Counted from the first letter of the stretch, positions 9,115 through 17,980 are shown. The stretch is 64,000 bases of DNA from Streptomyces achromogenes (GCF_030816715.1 NZ_JAUSYH010000001.1:6758001-6822000), one strand, 5' to 3'. Made by a program: numbers and translations. The notes: generated by a model from the sequence alone, not told the origin.

Positions 9115-10029
9115 TCAGCTCTTCACCAGCAGGCCGCGGCTGCGCAGCACCCACCGCTCGAGCGGACTGAAGATCAGCAGGTCGATCGCGATGCCCACGA
9201 ACAGGATGAGCAGGATCGCCTCGAACACCATCGACATGTCACTGGCGTTGCGCCCGTTCTCCAGCAACTGGCCGAGGCCGACGCCGAGATCGGGGAACGA
9301 CGCGATGATCTCCGCCGCCATCAGCGAACGCCACGAGAACGCCCAGCCCTGCTTCAGACCCGCCACATAGCCCGGCAGCGCGGCCGGCAGCGTGATGTAC
9401 ACGGTGCCCTTCAGCCCCGTCGCCCCCATCGTGCGGCCCGCCCGCAGGAACAGCGGCGAGACCTGGTCGACGCCGGAGACCAGCCCGTTGGCGATGGACG
9501 GCACCGCGCCCAGCAGGATCACCGCGTACATCATCGAGTTGTTCAGACCCAGCCACAGCACGGCCGGCGGGACCCACGCCACCGACGGAAGCGACTGGAG
9601 ACCGGACAGGATCGGCCCGATCGCCGCCCGCACGAACCTCACCCGCGCCACCAGCAGGCCCAGCGGAGTGCCGATCGCCAGGGCGAACAGGAAGCCGAGC
9701 AGTCCGCGCGAGACGCTCGTCCAGATGTACCCGAGCAGCTCGCCCCGCAGCCATGCCTGGCGGAGGGTGTGCCAGACGTCCAGCGGGGAGACCAGCTTGG
9801 TCGGGTCGTCGACCGTCTTGAAGGTGATCTGCCAGACGACCAGCAGCAGCGCCGTCGCGACGACCGGCGGCAGGATCTTGTCGACCAAGGTCCGCCGGAA
9901 CGGCACCCGTGCGGTGGGCGCGACGACGTCCAGCGCGTCGAGCCCCGCCTCCACACCGGCCAGCCCGTCGGCGTCGGCCTCCGTCACCGTGCCCTCCGTC
10001 ACTGTCGTCCTCGTCTCAGTGCTGGCCAT
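9115..10029 (-). CDS. ssuC: Aliphatic sulfonate-type ABC transporter permease
   Basis: 304 aa from the ATG at 10029 (GGGGAG ten bases upstream); an in-frame start at 10047 is possible. About six transmembrane helices are present, with the inner-membrane EAA-type loop (ALPGYVAGLKQGWAFSWRSL) typical of SsuC/TauC/NitT-type permeases. It overlaps the 3' end of the ATPase gene, so translation is coupled. Together with ssuA and ssuB it would import sulfonates as a sulfur source, an inference supported by its position behind the cys genes. Confidence 0.85.
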   Translation of the reverse strand: MASTETRTTVTEGTVTEADADGLAGVEAGLDALDVVAPTARVPFRRTLVDKILPPVVATALLLVVWQITFKTVDDPTKLVSPLDVWHTLRQAWLRGELLGYIWTSVSRGLLGFLFALAIGTPLGLLVARVRFVRAAIGPILSGLQSLPSVAWVPPAVLWLGLNNSMMYAVILLGAVPSIANGLVSGVDQVSPLFLRAGRTMGATGLKGTVYITLPAALPGYVAGLKQGWAFSWRSLMAAEIIASFPDLGVGLGQLLENGRNASDMSMVFEAILLILFVGIAIDLLIFSPLERWVLRSRGLLVKS

Positions 10030-10804
10030 GACGGCGGATCTCCCCACGCAGGACTTCGGTGATCTCCAGGGACAGTTCCGCCACCGGGGCGTCCTCGATC
10101 CGGCGCGGCTGCGGGATGTCCACCGTCCACTCGCGCGCCACCCGGCCGGGCCGCGAGGACAGCAGGACGACGCGCTGTGCGAGCCGAACCGCCTCCCGCA
10201 CGTTGTGCGTCACGAACAGGACGGACAGCCCCGTCTCCGCCCAGATCCGGGTGAGTTCGTCGTGCAGCACGTCCCGTGTGATGGCGTCCAGCGCCGCGAA
10301 CGGCTCGTCCATCAGCAGCAGTCGGCTCTCCTGCGCCAGCGCGCGGGCCATCGCCACCCGCTGCCGCATACCGCCGGAAAGTTCGTGAACACGCTTTCCG
10401 TACGCGCCCTTCAACCGGACCAGCTCGAGCAGCTCCTCGGCCTTGCCGCGCCGGTCGGGCTTCGCCACCCCCCGCAGCTTCAGGGCGAGTTCGATGTTCT
10501 TGCCCGCGGTCAGCCACGGGAACAGCGCGTGTTCCTGGAACATCAGCGCCGGACGGCCGTCCGTCGTGATGGACCCGGCGGTGGGCCGGTCCAGGCCGGC
10601 CACCAGGTTCAGCAGGGTGGACTTGCCGCAGCCCGACGCCCCGAGCAGGGTGACGAACTCACCGGGCGCGACATCGAGGGTGATGTCGTCCAGGACGAGC
10701 TGCTGCCCGCCCGGGCCCGCGAAGGACTTCGAGACGTGGTCGAGGCGTGCCGCGAACGCCACCGTCTCGGTGGGCTCGGCGGCCTTGGCGAAGGTCGTGG
10801 CCAT
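10016..10804 (-). CDS. ssuB: Aliphatic sulfonate-type ABC transporter ATPase
   Basis: 262 aa from the ATG at 10804, preceded by GGAGG at a good distance; the longer upstream frame is spurious. It has Walker A GASGCGKST, the signature LSGGMRQRVAMARALA and Walker B LLLMDEPFAALD. LFVTHNVREAVRLAQRVV is typical of SsuB/TauB/NrtD ATPases. It powers the importer formed with the adjacent permease and lipoprotein. It starts 20 bases after ssuA. Confidence 0.88.
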   Translation of the reverse strand: MATTFAKAAEPTETVAFAARLDHVSKSFAGPGGQQLVLDDITLDVAPGEFVTLLGASGCGKSTLLNLVAGLDRPTAGSITTDGRPALMFQEHALFPWLTAGKNIELALKLRGVAKPDRRGKAEELLELVRLKGAYGKRVHELSGGMRQRVAMARALAQESRLLLMDEPFAALDAITRDVLHDELTRIWAETGLSVLFVTHNVREAVRLAQRVVLLSSRPGRVAREWTVDIPQPRRIEDAPVAELSLEITEVLRGEIRRHGQH

Positions 10805-10824
10805 GGTCGTCACCTCCTGGGAAC

Positions 10825-11955
10825 TCATCGGGACTTCGGTCGCTCGACACCCAGACCGGCGTCGTCGACGGCGGACTCGCCCTCGGCCTCGAGGACCTTG
10901 TTCAGGATCGTCAGGTCGTAGATGCCGGCGAGGTCGGGCTTCTCCAGCAGACCCGCCTCGACGGCGTGCGCCGCCTCGGCGTCGAGGGTGTCCGCCAGCG
11001 GGTCGTCGGTGAACCTGATCGACCGCCACGCCGGGTCCAGCACGTCGGCGGGCAGCGCCTTGCCGGAGTCCGTCTCCAGCTGCCTGTTCGCCGCGGCCTT
11101 CGCCTTCGCCGGGTTGGCGCCGATCCACCTGTTGGTCTCCACCGAGCCCTTCAGCACGGCCTGAACGACCTTCGGGTGCTCTTCCAGGAACTTCTGCGAC
11201 ACGATGACGTTCGTGATCACGAACTGCCTGTCGGGCCACAGCGACGCCTCGTCCAGCAGCACCCTGCCGCCCTCGGCGACCAGCCTCGAGGCGGTCGGCT
11301 CCGGCACCCAGGCGCCGTCGACCGACCCCGACCTGAACGCGTCCGGCGTCACCTTGTTGTCGCTGCGGACGACGGTCACGTCACCCTTGCCGCTCTGCGC
11401 GTCGACCTTCCAGCCCTGCTTCGCGATCCAGTTCAGGAACGCCACATCCTGCGTGTTTCCGAGCTGAGGCGTCGCGATCCTCTTGCCCTTGACGTCCTCG
11501 AGCGAGGTGACCTCGTCCGGGTTCACCACCAGCTTCACCCCGCCGGACGCCGAACCCCCCACGATGCGCAGGTTCTTGCCGTCGGACTTGGCGTAGCCGT
11601 TGATCGCCGGGGACGGACCGATCCAGCCGATGTCGAGGGAACCGGCGTTCAACGCCTCGATCTCCGAGGGACCCGCGTTGAACGTCGCGTACGACGCCCT
11701 GGTCCCGCCCAGCGCCTTCTGGAGGATGCCCTGCTCACGGCCGACCAGCGCGGTCGCGTGGGTGAGGTTGCCGAAGTACCCGATCCGCACGGTGTCGAGC
11801 CCGTCGATCTTCCGAGCCCCGGCGGCGACCTGCTCGTTGGCGTTGCCGTCCTTGGCCTGCGAACCGTATCCGCAGGCCGCGAGGGCGAGCAGGGGCAGCG
11901 CCGCTAGGGCCGCGACGCCGCGGCGAAGCCGTGACAGGGGGAGACTGGCAGGCAC
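10825..11955 (-). CDS. ssuA: Sulfonate/nitrate-type ABC substrate-binding lipoprotein
   Basis: 376 aa. The N-terminus MPASLPLSRLRRG plus a hydrophobic stretch ends in the lipobox LAAC (Cys28), so it is a lipid-anchored extracellular protein. The body has the NMT1/SsuA-like fold features RIGYFGNLTHATALVGREQG and GSLDIGWIGPSPAINGYAKS. Sulfonate specificity is inferred from the cys context; taurine or sulfate esters are possible. A 236-base gap separates it from cysN, so an internal promoter is possible. Confidence 0.85.
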   Translation of the reverse strand: MPASLPLSRLRRGVAALAALPLLALAACGYGSQAKDGNANEQVAAGARKIDGLDTVRIGYFGNLTHATALVGREQGILQKALGGTRASYATFNAGPSEIEALNAGSLDIGWIGPSPAINGYAKSDGKNLRIVGGSASGGVKLVVNPDEVTSLEDVKGKRIATPQLGNTQDVAFLNWIAKQGWKVDAQSGKGDVTVVRSDNKVTPDAFRSGSVDGAWVPEPTASRLVAEGGRVLLDEASLWPDRQFVITNVIVSQKFLEEHPKVVQAVLKGSVETNRWIGANPAKAKAAANRQLETDSGKALPADVLDPAWRSIRFTDDPLADTLDAEAAHAVEAGLLEKPDLAGIYDLTILNKVLEAEGESAVDDAGLGVERPKSR

Positions 11956-12191
11956 CGGGAGGGGTTCCTCTCGTCGGCCCGGCGGTCACGGTCTCTCAGG
12001 TCGTGGCCGGGAGCTCGGCAAAGGGTTCTCGTCGTTTCCACGACGGCGGGCGGGGCGATCGGGCGCGCAGGCGGTGCGCGGACGTCAGCGCGCACATCGC
12101 GCGACTCCGCCCTGCCCGCTGCCGAGGGCGCCGCTGCCGACCCGGCCGCCCTCCTTCGCGAACGTCGCGTAGACGTCGGTCGTGGCCACGG

Positions 12192-13526
12192 TCAGAAGTC
12201 CCAGCCGTCGTCGTCGGGCGTCTCCTTGACCGGCTCCGGCGACGCGAACGACTCGCCGACCATGCCCGCGGTGAGCGTCGTGCCGTCGGCCGGGTCGATC
12301 AGGATGAACGAGCCCGTGCGGCGCGAGTCGGCGTAGGAATCCACCGGAAGCGGTTGCGCGGTGCGGATCTTCACGCGGCCGATGTCGTTGGCGACGAGCT
12401 GTCCCGGATGCGGGTGCAGGGACAGGTCGTCGAGCGTGAGACGGGACGGGATGTCCTTCACGATCGCCTTGACGGTGCGGGTGCCGTGCTTGATCAGCAC
12501 CCGGTGCCCGACGGTCAGCGGCTGGTCGGCCACATGGCACACGGTCGCCTCGACGTCCTGGGTGGTGGCGGGCGCGTCCTTGGTGGGCACGATCAGGTCG
12601 CCGCGCGAGACGTCCACGTCGTCCGCGAGCAGCACGGTCACCGACTGCGTCGTCCACGCCACGTCCACCGGCTCGCCCAGCAGGTCGATCCCGGAGATCG
12701 TCGAGGTGCGACCGGACGGCAGCACCGTCACCGGCTCGCCGACCCGGAAGGTGCCCGCGGCGATCTGGCCCGCGTAGCCCCGGTAGTCCGGGTGTTCGGC
12801 GGTCTGCGGCCGGATCACGTACTGGACGGGCAGCCGGGCGTGGCAGTGCGCGAGGTCATGACTGACCGGAACCGTTTCCAGGTGTTCCAGGAACGTCGGC
12901 CCGCCGTACCAGTCCATGTTCGCCGACGGATCCACCACGTTGTCGCCGGCCAGCGCCGAGATCGGGATGGCGGTCACCTCGGGGACGCCGAGCTCGCTCG
13001 CGTACGCCGTGAACTCCTCGGCGATCGCCGCGAAGACCGGCTCCCGGTAGTCGACCAGGTCCATCTTGTTGACGGCGAGAACGACGTGCGGAACCCGGAG
13101 CAGGGCCGCGATCGCCGCGTGCCGGCGGGTCTGCTCGACGACGCCGTTGCGGGCGTCGACCAGGATCACCGTCAGCTCCGCCGTGGAGGCGCCCGTCACC
13201 ATGTTGCGGGTGTACTGCACGTGACCCGGGGTGTCGGCCAGGATGAACCGGCGCCGGGGCGTCGCGAAGTAGCGGTAGGCCACGTCGATGGTGATGCCCT
13301 GCTCGCGCTCGGCGCGCAGCCCGTCGGTCAGCAGCGCCAGGTCGGGCGCTTCCTGCCCGCGGCTCGCCGAGGCGCGCTCGACGGCCTCCAGCTGGTCGCT
13401 GAGGATCGACTTGGAGTCGTGCAGCAGCCTGCCCACCAGGGTGGACTTGCCGTCGTCGACGGAGCCGGCGGTGGCGAACCGCAACAGGGTCGTGGCCGAG
13501 AGTTCCTCGGAGGTGATCGTGCTCAT
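12192..13526 (-). CDS. cysN: Sulfate adenylyltransferase subunit 1 (GTPase)
   Basis: 444 aa. Translation-factor GTPase motifs are GSVDDGKSTLVGRLLHDSK, then DTPGHVQYTRNMVTGAS and VNKMDLVDYRE. EF-Tu-like beta-barrel domains follow. Together with CysD it makes adenosine 5'-phosphosulfate from sulfate and ATP, with GTP hydrolysis driving the reaction. It begins two bases after the cysD stop. No fused APS kinase domain is present, consistent with the separate cysC. Confidence 0.95.
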   Translation of the reverse strand: MSTITSEELSATTLLRFATAGSVDDGKSTLVGRLLHDSKSILSDQLEAVERASASRGQEAPDLALLTDGLRAEREQGITIDVAYRYFATPRRRFILADTPGHVQYTRNMVTGASTAELTVILVDARNGVVEQTRRHAAIAALLRVPHVVLAVNKMDLVDYREPVFAAIAEEFTAYASELGVPEVTAIPISALAGDNVVDPSANMDWYGGPTFLEHLETVPVSHDLAHCHARLPVQYVIRPQTAEHPDYRGYAGQIAAGTFRVGEPVTVLPSGRTSTISGIDLLGEPVDVAWTTQSVTVLLADDVDVSRGDLIVPTKDAPATTQDVEATVCHVADQPLTVGHRVLIKHGTRTVKAIVKDIPSRLTLDDLSLHPHPGQLVANDIGRVKIRTAQPLPVDSYADSRRTGSFILIDPADGTTLTAGMVGESFASPEPVKETPDDDGWDF

Positions 13527-13528
13527 GC

Positions 13529-14467
13529 TTAGAAGTACCCCTCGCGCTTGCGGTCTTCCATCGCGGCCTCGGACATCTTGTCGTCGGCGCGGGTCGCGCC
13601 GCGCTCGGTCAGCCGGGAGGCGGCGATCTCGGCGATGACGTCGTCCAGCGTCACCGCGTCGGAGTCGACGGCGCCGGTGCAGGACATGTCACCGACGGTG
13701 CGGTATCGCACGAGACGCTTTTCGACCGTTTCCCCGTCCTTGGGGCCGCCCCACTCGCCGGCGGTCAGCCACATGCCCGCCCGCCGGAACACCTCGCGCT
13801 CGTGCGCGAAGTAGATCTGCGGCAGTTCGATGCCCTCACGGGCGATGTACTGCCAGACGTCCAGCTCGGTCCAGTTGGAGAGCGGGAAGACCCGGACGTG
13901 CTCGCCGGGGGCGTGGCGGCCGTTGTACAGGTTCCACAGCTCGGGCCGCTGGCGACGCGGGTCCCACTGCGAGAACTCGTCGCGCAGGGAGAACACCCGC
14001 TCCTTGGCGCGTGCCTTCTCCTCGTCGCGCCGGCCCCCGCCGAAGACCGCGTCGAACCTGTCGGCCTGGATCTTCTCCGTGAGCGGCAGCGTCTGGAGCG
14101 GGTTGCGGGTCCCGTCCGGACGCTCCCTGAGCGCCCCGCGGTCGATGTACTCCTGCACGGAGGCCACATGGAGGCGCAGCCCGTGCTCGGCGACCACCCG
14201 GTCGCGGTATTCGAGGACCTCGGGGAAGTTGTGCCCGGTGTCCACGTGCAGCAGCGAGAAGGGGACGGCGGCCGGGGCGAACGCCTTCAGCGCCAGGTGC
14301 AGCATGACGATGGAGTCCTTGCCGCCGGAGAACAGGATCACCGGCCGCTCGAACTCGCCCGCCACCTCACGGAAGATGTGCACCGCCTCGGACTCCAGCG
14401 AGTCCAGGTGGCTGAGGGCGTACGGGCTGACCGTGCCCTCCTCGGTACCGGCGACGGTCGTCGTCAT
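13529..14467 (-). CDS. cysD: Sulfate adenylyltransferase subunit 2
   Basis: 312 aa. The PP-loop ATP pyrophosphatase motif ILFSGGKDSIVMLHLALKAF is near the N-terminus, followed by FSLLHVDTGHNFPEVLEYRD. The C-terminal RYRTVGDMSCTGAVDSDA and KREGYF are standard for CysD. It is the catalytic subunit that adenylylates sulfate. The start codon overlaps the cysC stop as ATGA. Confidence 0.96.
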   Translation of the reverse strand: MTTTVAGTEEGTVSPYALSHLDSLESEAVHIFREVAGEFERPVILFSGGKDSIVMLHLALKAFAPAAVPFSLLHVDTGHNFPEVLEYRDRVVAEHGLRLHVASVQEYIDRGALRERPDGTRNPLQTLPLTEKIQADRFDAVFGGGRRDEEKARAKERVFSLRDEFSQWDPRRQRPELWNLYNGRHAPGEHVRVFPLSNWTELDVWQYIAREGIELPQIYFAHEREVFRRAGMWLTAGEWGGPKDGETVEKRLVRYRTVGDMSCTGAVDSDAVTLDDVIAEIAASRLTERGATRADDKMSEAAMEDRKREGYF

Positions 14468-15000
14468 GCCAGTCCCCTCTCGCTGAGCAGGGCGTACACC
14501 GACGCCGCGGACTCCTGCACGGTCTGGTCCTGGGACTCGATCCGCAGATCGGGCGACTCGGGCGCCTCGTAGGGGTCGTCGACCCCGGTGAGCCCGGTCA
14601 GCTCGCCCGCCGCCTGCTTGGCGTACAGACCCTTCACGTCACGGACCGAGCACACCTCGACCGGAGTCGCCACGTGCACCTCCAGGTAACCGGTTGCGCT
14701 CTCCTGGTGACGCTTGCGCACGGCCGCACGGCTGTCCGCGTACGGCGCGATCACCGGGACGAGCACCTTGACGCCGTTGCGGGCCAGCAGCTCGGCCAGG
14801 AAACCGATGCGCTGCACGTTGGCGTGCCGGTCCTCGCGGCTGAAACCGAGGCCCGCGGAGATGAACTCGCGGATCTCGTCGCCGTCGAGCACCTCGACGA
14901 GGTGGCCCTCCTCGCGCAGCCGGCCGGCCAGCTCGTACGCGATGGTGGTCTTGCCGGCACTCGGCAGACCCGTGAGCCAGACGGTGGCTCCGGTCGTCAC
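14464..15000 (-). CDS. cysC: Adenylylsulfate kinase
   Basis: 178 aa from the GTG at 15000, the usual family length. An in-frame ATG at 15072 would add 24 Ser/Thr/Pro-rich residues and cannot be excluded. It has P-loop GLPSAGKTTIAYELAGRL, GLGFSREDRHANVQRIGFLA and KGLYAKQAAGE, all diagnostic. It phosphorylates APS to PAPS in the cytoplasm. The neighbouring reductase has APS-reductase-type cysteines, so PAPS may serve another purpose such as sulfation. Confidence 0.92.
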   Translation of the reverse strand: MTTGATVWLTGLPSAGKTTIAYELAGRLREEGHLVEVLDGDEIREFISAGLGFSREDRHANVQRIGFLAELLARNGVKVLVPVIAPYADSRAAVRKRHQESATGYLEVHVATPVEVCSVRDVKGLYAKQAAGELTGLTGVDDPYEAPESPDLRIESQDQTVQESAASVYALLSERGLA

Positions 15001-15077
15001 GTGGTTCTCCCGGTTCGTAGGGGGATGGGGGATGTCGCCGGGGGCGGCGCTGTTCGTGGAGGTCGCGGTCATGGCGG

Positions 15078-15788
15078 TCAGCCGTGCAGTCCGCACTCGG
15101 TCTTCCCGCGTCCCGCCCAGCGCCCGGCGCGCGCGTCCTCGCCCTCGAGGACCCTGCGGGTGCACGGGGCGCAGCCGACGGACGCGTAGCCGTCCATCAG
15201 CAGGGGGTTTGACAGTACGCCGTGCTCCGTGATGTAGGCATCGACGTCGTCCTGGGTCCACCGGGCGATCGGCGAGATCTTGACCTTCTGCCGCTTCTCG
15301 TCCCAGCCGACGACCGGGGTGTCCGCCCGGGTAGGGGACTCGTCGCGCCGCAGGCCGGTGGCCCAGGCGCGGTATCCCCGGAGCCCCTCCTCCAACGGCT
15401 GCACCTTGCGCAGCTTGCAGCACAGGTCGGGATCGCGGTCGTGCAACTTCGGCCCGAACTCGGCGTCCTGCTCGGCGACCGACTGACGCGGGGTGAGCGT
15501 GATGACGTTGACGTCCATCACGGCCTCGACCGCGTCCCGGGTGCCGATGGTCTCGGGGAAGTGGTAACCGGTGTCGAGGAACACCACGTCCACGCCCTTG
15601 AGGACGCGGGACGCGAGGTGGGCGACCACGGCGTCCTCCATGGACGACGTCACACAGAACTGCCGGCCGAAGGTGTCCACCGCCCACTGCAGGATCTCGA
15701 GCGCCGACGCGTCCTCGAGGTCGCGGCCCGCCTGCTCGGCCAGCGCCTTCAACTCGTCGGTCGTACGGCCTTCCTGGAGCGTCGTCAT
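15078..15788 (-). CDS. cysH: Assimilatory APS (or PAPS) reductase
   Basis: 236 aa from the ATG at 15788, which overlaps the upstream stop. It has FLDTGYHFPETIGTRDAV, an adjacent Cys pair in DPDLCCKLRKVQPL, the pair GCAPCTRRV, and the C-terminal catalytic ECGLHG. The CC...CXXC set is what binds the [4Fe-4S] cluster in bacterial APS reductases and is absent from enterobacterial PAPS reductases. The likely reaction is therefore APS to sulfite with thioredoxin as donor. Confidence 0.93.
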   Translation of the reverse strand: MTTLQEGRTTDELKALAEQAGRDLEDASALEILQWAVDTFGRQFCVTSSMEDAVVAHLASRVLKGVDVVFLDTGYHFPETIGTRDAVEAVMDVNVITLTPRQSVAEQDAEFGPKLHDRDPDLCCKLRKVQPLEEGLRGYRAWATGLRRDESPTRADTPVVGWDEKRQKVKISPIARWTQDDVDAYITEHGVLSNPLLMDGYASVGCAPCTRRVLEGEDARAGRWAGRGKTECGLHG

Positions 15789-15973
15789 ATCCGGTCCCCT
15801 CCCGTTTCGGTGCGCTGAACGCCTCGGGACAGCAGCCCGAGGAACTTCAGCTGGAATGCGCGGTTGCACGCCGCGCATTCCCAGGCGCCGTGACCGCCCT
15901 CCGCGGCCTCGCTCGGACGGAGGTCCTCGTCGCCGCAGTAAGGGCAGTAGAAAGGGGCGGCCCGCTCGCTCAT
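15785..15973 (-). CDS. Small zinc-ribbon protein of the sulfite-reductase operon
   Basis: 62 aa. Two CxxC knuckles, FYCPYCGDEDL and WECAACNRAF, should bind one zinc or iron. It overlaps sir upstream (ATGA) and cysH downstream (ATGA), so it is translationally locked between the two reductases. Small proteins at this position recur in Streptomyces sir-cysH operons. An electron-transfer or maturation role for sulfite or APS reductase is only an inference from position. Confidence 0.8.
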   Translation of the reverse strand: MSERAAPFYCPYCGDEDLRPSEAAEGGHGAWECAACNRAFQLKFLGLLSRGVQRTETGGDRI

Positions 15974-17667
15974 GAAAGGGCCTCCTCGCTGGCGCGCGCG
16001 GCCCAGACCGCGAACCGCTCGCCGTCCTCGCGCTCGTCCTGGAAGCGCTTGAGAACGCGTTCCACGTAGTCCGGCAGCTCGTCCGAGGTGACCTTCAGAC
16101 CGCGGACCTTGCGGCCGAAACCGGCTTCGAGACCGAGCGCGCCGCCCAGGTGCACCTGGTAGCCCTCGACCTGCTCGCCCCGCTCGTCGAGGACCAGCTG
16201 GCCCTTGAGACCGATGTCCGCGACCTGGATACGGGCGCAGGCGTTCGGGCAGCCGTTGAGATTGATGGTGAGGGGCTCGTCGAAGTCCGGCAGGCGGCGC
16301 TCCAGCTCGTCGATCAGCTGGGAGCCGCGCTGCTTGGTCTCGACGATGGCCAGCTTGCAGAACTCGATGCCGGTGCAGGCCATGGTGCCGCGCCGGAACG
16401 TCGAGGGCCGAGCCGTCAGGTCCAGCGCCTCCAGGCCCTCGACGAGCGATGCGACCTGCGCCTCCTCGACGTCGAGGACGATCATCTTCTGCTCGACGGT
16501 GGTCCGGACGCGGCCCGAGCCGTGTGCCTCGGCGAGCTCCGCGATCTTCGTCAGGGTCGCGCCGTCCACCCGGCCGACACGCGGTGCGAAACCGACGTAG
16601 AAACGGCCGTCCTTCTGCCGGTGCACGCCGACGTGGTCGCGCCAGCGCTCCACCGGCTGGTCCGGGGCCGGGCCGTCGACCAGCGTGCGCCCGAGGTACT
16701 CGTCCTCCAGCACCTGCCGGAACTTCTCCGGCCCCCAGTCGGCGACCAGGAACTTCAGACGGGCGCGGGTGCGCAGACGCCGGTAGCCGTAGTCACGGAA
16801 GATCGACAGCACACCCTCGTAGACGTCCGGGACCTCGTCCAGCGGCACCCAGGCGCCCAGCCGCACGCCCAGCTTGGGGTTGGTGGACAGCCCGCCGCCG
16901 ACCCACAGGTCGAAGCCCGGCCCGTGCTCGGGGTGGCGGACGCCGACGAACGCGACGTCGTTGATCTCGTGGACCACGTCCAGCACGGGGGAGCCCGAGA
17001 TGGCCGTCTTGAACTTCCGCGGCAGGTTCGAGTACGCCTTGTTGCCGAGGACGCGGCGCTTCATCTCCTCCAGCGCCGGGGTGCCGTCGATGATCTCGTC
17101 CTCGGCGATGCCGGCGACGGGGGAGGCGATCATCACCCGCGGGGTGTCGCCGCACGCGGTGACGGTGGACAGGCCCACCGCCTCCAGGCGGTTCCAGATC
17201 TCGGGCACGTCCTCGATGCGGATCCAGTGGTACTGCACGTTCTGCCGGTCGGTGAGGTCGGCGGTGCCCCGCGCGAACTCCTGCGAGATCTCGCCGACGA
17301 CCCTCAGCTGCCGCGTGGTCAGCGCACCGCCGTCGATGCGCACACGCAGCATGAAGTACTTGTCGTCCAGCTCCTCCGGCTCCAGGATCGCGGTCTTGCC
17401 GCCGTCGATCCCGGGCTTGCGCTGGGTGTACAGACCCCACCAGCGCATCCGGCCGCGGAGATCGTTGGGGTCGATCGAGTCGAAGCCACGCTTGGAGTAG
17501 ATCGTCTCAATGCGTGTCCGCACATTGAGACCGTCGTCGTCCTTCTTGAACTGCTCGTTGCCGTTGAGCGGGGTGTGGTGCCCCGCGGCCCACTGGCCCT
17601 CGCCGCGGTGACGGCTCACCTTGCGGCGGGGAGTCGCGGCTGCAGGCTTCTGCGGGGTGGCGGCCAT
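15970..17667 (-). CDS. sir: Ferredoxin-dependent sulfite (nitrite/sulfite) reductase
   Basis: 565 aa from the ATG at 17667; the longer open frame to 18021 crosses the leader region and is not used. Siroheme/[4Fe-4S] ligands are seen as ACTGIEFCKLAIVETKQRG and LNGCPNACARIQV. TDRQNVQYHWI and TACGDTPRVMIASPVAG are substrate- and siroheme-side motifs. It reduces sulfite to sulfide with six electrons from ferredoxin. It is the first gene of the block, and the siroheme chelatase at the far end fits its cofactor need. An AAGGA element lies 11 bases upstream. Confidence 0.94.
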   Translation of the reverse strand: MAATPQKPAAATPRRKVSRHRGEGQWAAGHHTPLNGNEQFKKDDDGLNVRTRIETIYSKRGFDSIDPNDLRGRMRWWGLYTQRKPGIDGGKTAILEPEELDDKYFMLRVRIDGGALTTRQLRVVGEISQEFARGTADLTDRQNVQYHWIRIEDVPEIWNRLEAVGLSTVTACGDTPRVMIASPVAGIAEDEIIDGTPALEEMKRRVLGNKAYSNLPRKFKTAISGSPVLDVVHEINDVAFVGVRHPEHGPGFDLWVGGGLSTNPKLGVRLGAWVPLDEVPDVYEGVLSIFRDYGYRRLRTRARLKFLVADWGPEKFRQVLEDEYLGRTLVDGPAPDQPVERWRDHVGVHRQKDGRFYVGFAPRVGRVDGATLTKIAELAEAHGSGRVRTTVEQKMIVLDVEEAQVASLVEGLEALDLTARPSTFRRGTMACTGIEFCKLAIVETKQRGSQLIDELERRLPDFDEPLTINLNGCPNACARIQVADIGLKGQLVLDERGEQVEGYQVHLGGALGLEAGFGRKVRGLKVTSDELPDYVERVLKRFQDEREDGERFAVWAARASEEALS

Positions 17668-17755
17668 GGTTGATACGTCCTTCGGGACAGCAGCGGAAGG
17701 TGTCGGCGCGCGGCGCCGTCCGGCGGTGGTCGGGTGACGGGGCGAGAGGCTCTGA

Positions 17756-17777
17756 CCTGCGCGTACGGGCGCACAGG
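17756..17777 (-). promoter_or_regulatory. Hairpin in the sir leader
   Basis: On the minus strand CCTGTGCG, a 6-base loop (CCCGTA) and CGCGCAGG form an 8-bp stem with one G-U pair. It lies between the leader peptide ORF and sir. It could be part of an attenuation structure. No alternative antiterminator pairing was worked out. Confidence 0.35.
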
Positions 17778-17840
17778 GTCCATACGCGTCATTGCGCAGG
17801 AGGGAGGCTGTACTCAGATGTCGGGCGGAGCTGCGGCTCG

Positions 17841-17924
17841 TCAGCTCGCCGGACAGATGGCGCTGGACATGCGGCCGAGGTCGACGTGCCGCCGACTCAC
17901 CAAGGCAATTCCAGTTCCGGACAT
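17841..17924 (-). CDS. Putative 27-residue leader peptide upstream of sir
   Basis: ATG at 17924, TGA at 17841. The peptide begins MSGTGIALVSRRHVD and ends LGRMSSAICPAS. The form RRHVDLxRMSSAxCP recalls short leader peptides described upstream of sulfur-metabolism genes in Streptomyces; the single Cys near the end fits cysteine-responsive control. It lies 173 bases before the sir start on the same strand. No clear ribosome binding site is seen, so it may be leaderless. Recognition relies on recalled family resemblance. Confidence 0.65.
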   Translation of the reverse strand: MSGTGIALVSRRHVDLGRMSSAICPAS

Positions 17925-17946
17925 GGCGAAAGCGTGTCACGGCGAT

Positions 17947-17961
17947 CTGGACACAGTCCAG
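17947..17961. promoter_or_regulatory. Palindrome upstream of the sir leader
   Basis: CTGGACACAGTCCAG is a perfect 6-bp inverted repeat around three bases, 22 bases before the leader ATG. The size and position suit an operator in the sulfur operon promoter. The regulator is unknown. Confidence 0.4.
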
Positions 17962-17980
17962 CTTCGTCCGCGATGCGGAC

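Noticed and set aside
10747..11907. 386-codon plus-strand open frame opposite ssuA
   Set aside because: It is an antisense shadow of a clear lipoprotein gene.
12000..12191. A second leader peptide before ssuA
   Set aside because: The short frames in this gap have no ribosome binding site and no resemblance to the sir leader peptide.
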